Origin: Caulobacter sp. Root655 | Lineage (GTDB): Bacteria > Pseudomonadota > Alphaproteobacteria > Caulobacterales > Caulobacteraceae | Direction: 5' to 3' | NCBI RefSeq assembly: GCF_001427665.1 | Contig: NZ_LMHC01000001.1 | Coordinates: forward strand, 381,805 to 435,659 | Length of the DNA: 53,855 bases | Part shown: positions 53,758 to 53,855 of the stretch, piece after piece | Position numbering within the stretch: the first letter of the stretch is position 1 | Layout: each line of letters starts with the position of its first letter | Position numbers and translations under genes: made by a program | Notes under the pieces: model-generated | The model's database searches: none | Seen by the model: the letters and a program-made list of their open reading frames with translations, nothing else | Told to the model about the DNA's origin: nothing

Positions 53758-53855
53758 ATGAACAAACGTTTCGCCTATCTGATCATCGCGTCCATGGTCC
53801 TGGGGATCCTGGTCGGCTGGGGTTGCAACCAGTTCCTGGACGCCGAGCACGCCAA
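53758..53855 (+). CDS. Dicarboxylate/amino acid:cation symporter, N-terminal fragment
   Basis: Only the first 32 codons are inside the window: a short basic start (MNKRFAY) and a hydrophobic segment 'LIIASMVLGILVGWGCNQFL'. This is the usual first transmembrane helix of DctA/GltP-type sodium or proton symporters for C4-dicarboxylates or glutamate. GGGGGAG stands just before ATG 53758. The frame stays open upstream to an ATG at 53635, but that extension looks non-coding. Family call from one helix is tentative. Confidence 0.6.
   Translation, partial: MNKRFAYLIIASMVLGILVGWGCNQFLDAEHA

Overview
The window is high-GC alphaproteobacterial chromosome, most likely Caulobacter or a very close relative. 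The main reasons are a complete pilA-cpa (Tad) pilus locus in the Caulobacter order, two large TonB-dependent receptors, the ffs/dnaX/ybaB/recR neighbourhood, an rmuC-def cluster and dispersed GC-rich palindromic repeats placed between genes. I see no tRNA, rRNA, CRISPR array, transposase, integrase or prophage gene. This is an ordinary, gene-dense core region.

Layout. 1-1235: a DUF559 nuclease-like gene bracketed by inverted repeats, then about 860 bases without a credible gene that carry a row of short GC-rich hairpins. 1236-5825: a DUF350 membrane protein and an anchored trypsin-like protease, convergent with AmpG and a soluble hybrid histidine kinase. 6026-10020: a KefF-KefC type K+/H+ antiporter pair, divergent from scoAB (3-oxoacid CoA-transferase). 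10154-14353: a GT39-type glycosyltransferase and a TonB-dependent receptor. 14500-16379: aguA-aguB (agmatine to putrescine). 16411-19417: a lipoprotein acid phosphatase divergent from a ZnuD-like receptor, with a probable Zur operator between them. 19674-23637: SapC-family gene, def, a small membrane gene, rmuC and recR. 23637-26750: an NTF2-like gene, ybaB, dnaX and the SRP RNA gene ffs. 26942-30211: nudC, a MAPEG gene, kdsB-pheA. 30371-35360: cytochrome c, a periplasmic thioredoxin-like protein, an NlpC/P60-leucyl aminopeptidase pair, a TadD-like TPR protein and a small secreted protein.

35469-46990 is the pilus region. A tightly packed leftward operon cpaB-C-D-E-F-tadB-tadC is preceded by cpaA and two tandem pilA genes. 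On the other side of an AT-rich promoter region lie a stand-alone pilus-assembly N-domain protein and two TadE-like pseudopilins reading rightward. CtrA-like half-site pairs with the same spacing lie upstream of both pilA and cpaB. The parts together encode pilin, prepilin peptidase, secretin and lipoprotein, localisation ATPase, secretion ATPase, inner-membrane platform and minor pilins.

46991-53855: nested palindromes, then pabB-pabC (p-aminobenzoate synthesis) with an MFS transporter, a tyrosine-phosphatase-like gene, AMP nucleosidase and the first codons of a dicarboxylate/amino-acid:cation symporter that runs off the end.

I did not find a convincing wholly new system. The observations most worth following are the tandem pilA arrangement, the hairpin row at 707-993, the nested and dispersed repeats that abut or supply stop codons, the putative Zur operator, the zinc-motif loss in DnaX and the Glu-to-Cys change in the PabC-like enzyme. 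All functional statements are by eye; no database search was run.
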